From Deltaproteobacteria bacterium (GTDB lineage: Bacteria > Desulfobacterota > Syntrophia > Syntrophales > UBA2210): a DNA stretch of 8,222 bases. This document shows positions 6,071 to 8,222 of this stretch, in pieces. Every line of letters starts with the position of its first letter. The first letter of the stretch is position 1. The translations under genes were made by a program, and so were the position numbers. A model generated the notes under the pieces. That model saw only the letters and a program-made list of their open reading frames with translations, was not told the origin of the DNA and did no database searches. The DNA is taken from the NCBI GenBank assembly GCA_019313735.1, contig JAFDAR010000029.1:1-8222 (forward strand), read 5' to 3'.

Positions 6071-7099
6071 TCAGCCGGTCGTTGCCAGGGACTCGATAAA
6101 GTTTGCACCGTTCACGCCGAGATCCCGCATATCGTAACCACCCTCAAGTATTCCCAGCACGGGAATATTCAGGCTGCAGACCCGTGCTGCAATCTCTGAA
6201 AAGAACCCGGATGAGACGCCGATGTTACTCAGTGGGTCCTCCTTGTAGATGTCAAGACCAAGTGATACAATTAAAACCTCAGGATGAAACTCGCTGACTG
6301 CCAGGAGCCCCTGTTCAAGATATTTCCGATACTGGTCATCACCAATGCCAGCCGGGAGAGGAATGTTTACATTGGTTCCGCAGCCGAGCCGGGATCCAGT
6401 CTCGTCCGCAAACCCGGAGAAGTACGGATATGACTCTGCCGGATCGCCATGGAGGGAGACATAAAGGATCTCCGGCTGTTCATAGAATACCCCCTGAGTG
6501 CCGTTTCCGTGATGGAAATCAACATCAAGGATGGCAATTTTTCCCATTGTGGAGAGATAGTGCGCTGCAACCGCTGCATTGTTGAAGATGCAGTATCCCC
6601 CGAAATGGCTGTATCCTGCATGATGACCGGGAGGACGACAGAGGGAGAACACTCTCTCTTCCCTGCCGCTTCGGATCAGATCTGCGCCGGTCAGAGCCAC
6701 ATCCACGGAGGCTTTTGCTGCAGTGAACGTATCACGGTCGATCTCGATCCCGACATCGAATGCATAATAACCGGCTTTTTTCAGATTGATCCGGGGATGA
6801 GCTGAAAAATCCGGTGTAAAATCCCGGTAGGGAAAAATGTGAGGGAAGACAGATTCATCTTCCTTGAGGTGTTCGCATGACTGGATAAAGTCCACCATTT
6901 CCGGATCTGTAACCGCCTTGAGATGATCCAGTGGAAACTCATCCGGACCCACTACCAGATCTCCCATGGACCGTTTTTTCAGCTCCTCAAGAATAATCTG
7001 GGCGCGAATGTTTTTTTCAGGATAGGGAACAAGTTTCCCGAAACTGAATTCATACTGGGGGTGGTGAAGTTTCTCTAATTCAGAATAGACAATTTTCAT
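6071..7099 (-). CDS. Histone deacetylase-like / acetylpolyamine amidohydrolase family zinc enzyme
   Basis: The 342-residue protein is a full-length member of the arginase-fold HDAC superfamily, which hydrolyses acetyl-amine bonds. Visible motifs, in order: FSLCRPPGHHAG (151-162) with the His159-His160 catalytic pair; FGGYCIFNNAAVAA (166-179); ILDVDFHHGNGTQ (190-202), where Asp194 and His196 are zinc ligands; YVSLHGDP (213-220); VSLGLDIYKEDPL (278-290) with the third ligand Asp283; and LEGGYD (318-323) with the catalytic Tyr322. All metal and catalytic residues are present. Archaeal members are more likely to act on acetylated polyamines or other small amines, or on acetyl-lysine in proteins, than on histone tails; the substrate here is not known. 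GGAG lies 8-11 bases before the ATG. The MNT gene ends 57 bases upstream on the same strand, so read-through from it is possible. Confidence 0.92.
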   Translation of the reverse strand: MKIVYSELEKLHHPQYEFSFGKLVPYPEKNIRAQIILEELKKRSMGDLVVGPDEFPLDHLKAVTDPEMVDFIQSCEHLKEDESVFPHIFPYRDFTPDFSAHPRINLKKAGYYAFDVGIEIDRDTFTAAKASVDVALTGADLIRSGREERVFSLCRPPGHHAGYSHFGGYCIFNNAAVAAHYLSTMGKIAILDVDFHHGNGTQGVFYEQPEILYVSLHGDPAESYPYFSGFADETGSRLGCGTNVNIPLPAGIGDDQYRKYLEQGLLAVSEFHPEVLIVSLGLDIYKEDPLSNIGVSSGFFSEIAARVCSLNIPVLGILEGGYDMRDLGVNGANFIESLATTG

Positions 7100-7156
7100 C
7101 CCATCTGCTCCTGCACAACCTTCCGGAATGGTGGTATTGTCACATAGTTGTCTCTT

Positions 7157-7450
7157 TCAGACATATTTAATCTCAGAGATCACTCTTTTTCTTATTGCAG
7201 GTTTGAGTGCATTTTGTGTTGCAAGGTCGACATTTCTTCCAAGTTTTTCCTTCAGGTAATCTTCAAGTTCAATAAATCCAAAAAAACCCGGGGTTTCGCT
7301 GTATTCAACGAGAATGTCCACATCGCTCTTTTCACTGGCATCTCCCCGTGCAAATGAGCCGAAAACTCCAATCTTTTTTACTTTATATCTGTCTGCAAGT
7401 TCTTCTTTGAGGCCTGATAATATTAAAAATATTTCTTCACCTGTGATCAT
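7157..7450 (-). CDS. Minimal nucleotidyltransferase (MNT), MntA-type antitoxin fold, no adjacent HEPN partner
   Basis: The 97-residue protein is a small polymerase-beta-fold nucleotidyltransferase. The signature VFGSFARGDASEKSDVDILV (29-48) contains the Gly31-Ser32 pair and the metal ligands Asp43 and Asp45. Asp75 in GRNVDLAT fits the third carboxylate, so the active site is complete. In HEPN-MNT toxin-antitoxin pairs such proteins adenylylate the HEPN toxin HepT and silence it. The usual DUF86/HepT gene is not beside it: downstream is the deacetylase and upstream is a region of remnants. The only HEPN-like gene in the window is the disrupted one more than 2 kb away, and it does not look like DUF86. 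ATG 7450 has no good Shine-Dalgarno sequence and suits a leaderless start. Confidence 0.88.
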   Translation of the reverse strand: MITGEEIFLILSGLKEELADRYKVKKIGVFGSFARGDASEKSDVDILVEYSETPGFFGFIELEDYLKEKLGRNVDLATQNALKPAIRKRVISEIKYV

Positions 7451-7457
7451 GCTTTAG

Positions 7458-7574
7458 ATTCTCTTTGATTTTTTGATATTTAAGGATAATGCCACCATTG
7501 ATCTGAATATTGAAACAGTTGAAGATGATGTGGTTTTTAGCGAAACTGCTGAAGAGATTGAGATTGCCGTATGA
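7458..7574 (+). pseudogene. 3' remnant of an unrecognised acidic protein gene
   Basis: An open frame without a start codon runs to TGA at 7572 and encodes KDNATIDLNIETVEDD followed by VVFSETAEEIEIAV. The acidic, beta-strand-like pattern with regular codons looks like a real protein C-terminus, but I cannot name the family. Its upstream part is missing: an in-frame TAG stands at 7455-7457, and the MNT gene with its promoter occupies the place. The next remnant begins with an ATG that overlaps this stop. Confidence 0.3.
7475..7484 (-). promoter_or_regulatory. Probable TATA box of the MNT gene
   Basis: CTTAAATATC on the minus strand, centred about 29 bases before ATG 7450, so transcription would start within a few bases of the start codon. 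This fits the lack of a ribosome binding site there. It lies inside the 7458-7574 remnant. Confidence 0.45.
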
Positions 7575-7686
7575 ATAAGTACCCTGTCTGAATTATGATA
7601 TAATTCTCAATGCACTCTTCAACGTGATGGATAGTTGTCCGCCAGAGGGGCAGTCATATCCGGATGCAGAAGCATCTGCTGAATGA
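7571..7686 (+). pseudogene. Frameshifted small-gene remnant
   Basis: ATG at 7571 overlaps the preceding stop codon (ATGA) and begins MNKYP, then meets TGA at 7586. In a neighbouring frame the sequence continues as CLNYDIILNALFNVMDSC and ends with PDAEASAE before TGA at 7684. One indel near 7580-7585 would join the two into a protein of about 38 residues. The overlap with the upstream remnant suggests a former two-gene unit, both members now broken. No family recognised. Confidence 0.28.
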
Positions 7687-7796
7687 AACATTGAAACTAA
7701 CAGTGCCTGTGCATAAGCCAATTAAGCGTTCTACTCTCACACACATCTTCACACATCTTAAAACAGGTTAATATGACGGTTGAAGAGTTAAACAAT

Positions 7797-7805
7797 CTTA
7801 TATAG
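7797..7805 (+). promoter_or_regulatory. TATA-like box upstream of the HicB-like gene
   Basis: CTTATATAG is close to the archaeal consensus and nearly symmetrical, so it could work in either direction. Rightward use would start a transcript near 7827, giving a leader of about 95 bases to ATG 7921. A nearer alternative is CTATTTTAATATC (7867-7879), which would give a leader of roughly 20 bases. Confidence 0.35.
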
Positions 7806-7920
7806 ACAACCTGGCATTTTTTATTTTCATTCATTATCCAGCATTTTCTGTTCTATCATCCTGTAGCTATTTTAATATCATATCCGCTGAATATTATGCA
7901 TATTAAGATTGGTAGATAAA

Positions 7921-8172
7921 ATGACGAAAATACGGCTTACAGTTTCAATATGGGAAGAAGAGGGGGTTTATGTATCCAGATGTCAGGAATTGGAAGTTGC
8001 CAGCTGCGGTGATTCTCCTCAGGAGGCACTGGACAATATCCGTGAGGCTATAGATCTCTATCTGGTAAATGCCCGGGCTCTTGGTATTATTGATGAGCTG
8101 GAACCTGCGTTAACAGCACTGCCAACCCATACCTGCCCTCATTCTGTCAACTCTTTTAATAGTATTATATGA
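7921..8172 (+). CDS. HicB-like protein without a HicA partner in the window
   Basis: This 83-residue protein starts MTKIRLTVSIWEEEGVYVS, followed by RCQELEVASCGDSPQEALDN and IREAIDLYLVNARALG. The E-EGVYVSRC and GDSP-EAL-NIREAIDLYL pattern is the standard HicB/UPF0150 fold. TTG at 7909 would add four residues; ATG 7921 is chosen because MTKIRL begins the first strand as in relatives. The last 20 or so residues (ALPTHTCPHSVNSFNSII) are not typical of the fold and may result from a frameshift or readthrough into non-coding DNA. No HicA precedes it. After the stop an overlapping ATG gives only four codons, and the remaining 50 bases hold a promoter, so it is probably a solitary HicB acting as a regulator or a leftover antitoxin. 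Confidence 0.8.
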   Translation: MTKIRLTVSIWEEEGVYVSRCQELEVASCGDSPQEALDNIREAIDLYLVNARALGIIDELEPALTALPTHTCPHSVNSFNSII

Positions 8173-8184
8173 GTGGAACATAAG

Positions 8185-8192
8185 TTTATATA
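8185..8192 (+). promoter_or_regulatory. Consensus archaeal TATA box pointing out of the window
   Basis: TTTATATA, an exact match to the methanogen consensus, preceded by purine-rich AAG as expected for a TFB-recognition element. Transcription would begin near 8213-8215, so the gene it serves lies just beyond the right edge. On the minus strand it faces only the end of the HicB-like gene. Confidence 0.55.
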
Positions 8193-8222
8193 GAGTAGAC
8201 TATTTATACATTGACCCTATAA

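Larger units (their letters stand above)
7451..7920. other. 470-base region without an intact gene, holding remnants and promoters
   Basis: No complete gene is seen. On the plus strand the first 236 bases hold two adjacent decayed coding stretches (7458-7574 and 7571-7686). From about 7690 the DNA is AT-rich and non-coding in appearance. It has a TATA-like box at 7797-7805 and an inverted repeat CAGGTT (7764-7769) / AACCTG (7808-7813), followed by a T-rich run near 7817. AATAT-TATGC-ATATT (7890-7904), just before the HicB-like gene, is a partial palindrome that could be its operator. Confidence 0.5.

Noticed and set aside
5873..6199. Plus-strand ORFs opposite the deacetylase end, including a hydrophobic 81-residue frame at 5892-6137
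   Set aside because: They overlap the well-supported deacetylase gene on the other strand, have no ribosome binding site and match no family. The hydrophobic stretch may be chance, although the part in the gap (5892-6070) cannot be excluded entirely.
7764..7830. Inverted repeat CAGGTT/AACCTG followed by T-rich DNA as a terminator
   Set aside because: The arms are only 6 bp and 38 bases apart, and no intact gene ends upstream on this strand.
1..8222. CRISPR array, tRNA or rRNA genes
   Set aside because: No regularly spaced direct repeats and no cloverleaf or rRNA-like sequences were seen on either strand by eye.

Overview
The window looks like a euryarchaeal chromosome segment, most likely from a methanogen near Methanomicrobiales. 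The support is indirect: TATA-like boxes of the archaeal TTTATATA type stand before several genes, some starts have no Shine-Dalgarno sequence 20-30 bases after such a box, and the gene set (DUF1611 with a PLP racemase, an HDAC-like amidohydrolase, minimal nucleotidyltransferase, HicB/HicA, an IS1182-type element) is common in these archaea. No rRNA, tRNA or CRISPR array was seen.

Layout. 1-1348 (minus strand): a two-gene unit of a DUF1611 P-loop protein followed after 10 bases by a PLP-dependent alanine/ornithine-type racemase cut by the window edge. 1349-1719: a divergent intergenic region with a hairpin, AT-rich promoter-like DNA and one possible small ORF. 1720-2184 (plus): a compact hicB-hicA toxin-antitoxin pair. 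2200-2322: an unassigned, strongly GC3-rich coding fragment. 2407-4866 (minus): an AT-rich unknown gene with a HEPN-like RNTFSH motif, split by a complete IS1182-family element (about 3035-4810). Removing the element and one copy of the palindromic target CTATAG restores one 229-residue reading frame with its own start, ribosome binding site and TATA box. 4902-7450 (minus): a possible 33-residue ORF, a class I SAM methyltransferase, an HDAC/acetylpolyamine amidohydrolase and a solitary MNT nucleotidyltransferase. 7451-7920: about 470 bases with no intact gene but two adjacent coding remnants. 7921-8172 (plus): a second HicB-like protein without HicA, then a strong TATA box pointing out of the window.

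The racemase and DUF1611 protein probably act together on an amino acid, perhaps through N-acetylation and racemisation. The hicBA pair, the broken HEPN-like gene, the solitary MNT antitoxin-type gene, the solitary HicB and the remnants suggest an accessory region of toxin-antitoxin or defence genes that is decaying, between more ordinary enzyme genes (methyltransferase and deacetylase). I did not find a clearly new, intact multi-gene system. The best-supported unusual observation is the IS-interrupted HEPN-like gene that can be reconstructed exactly.
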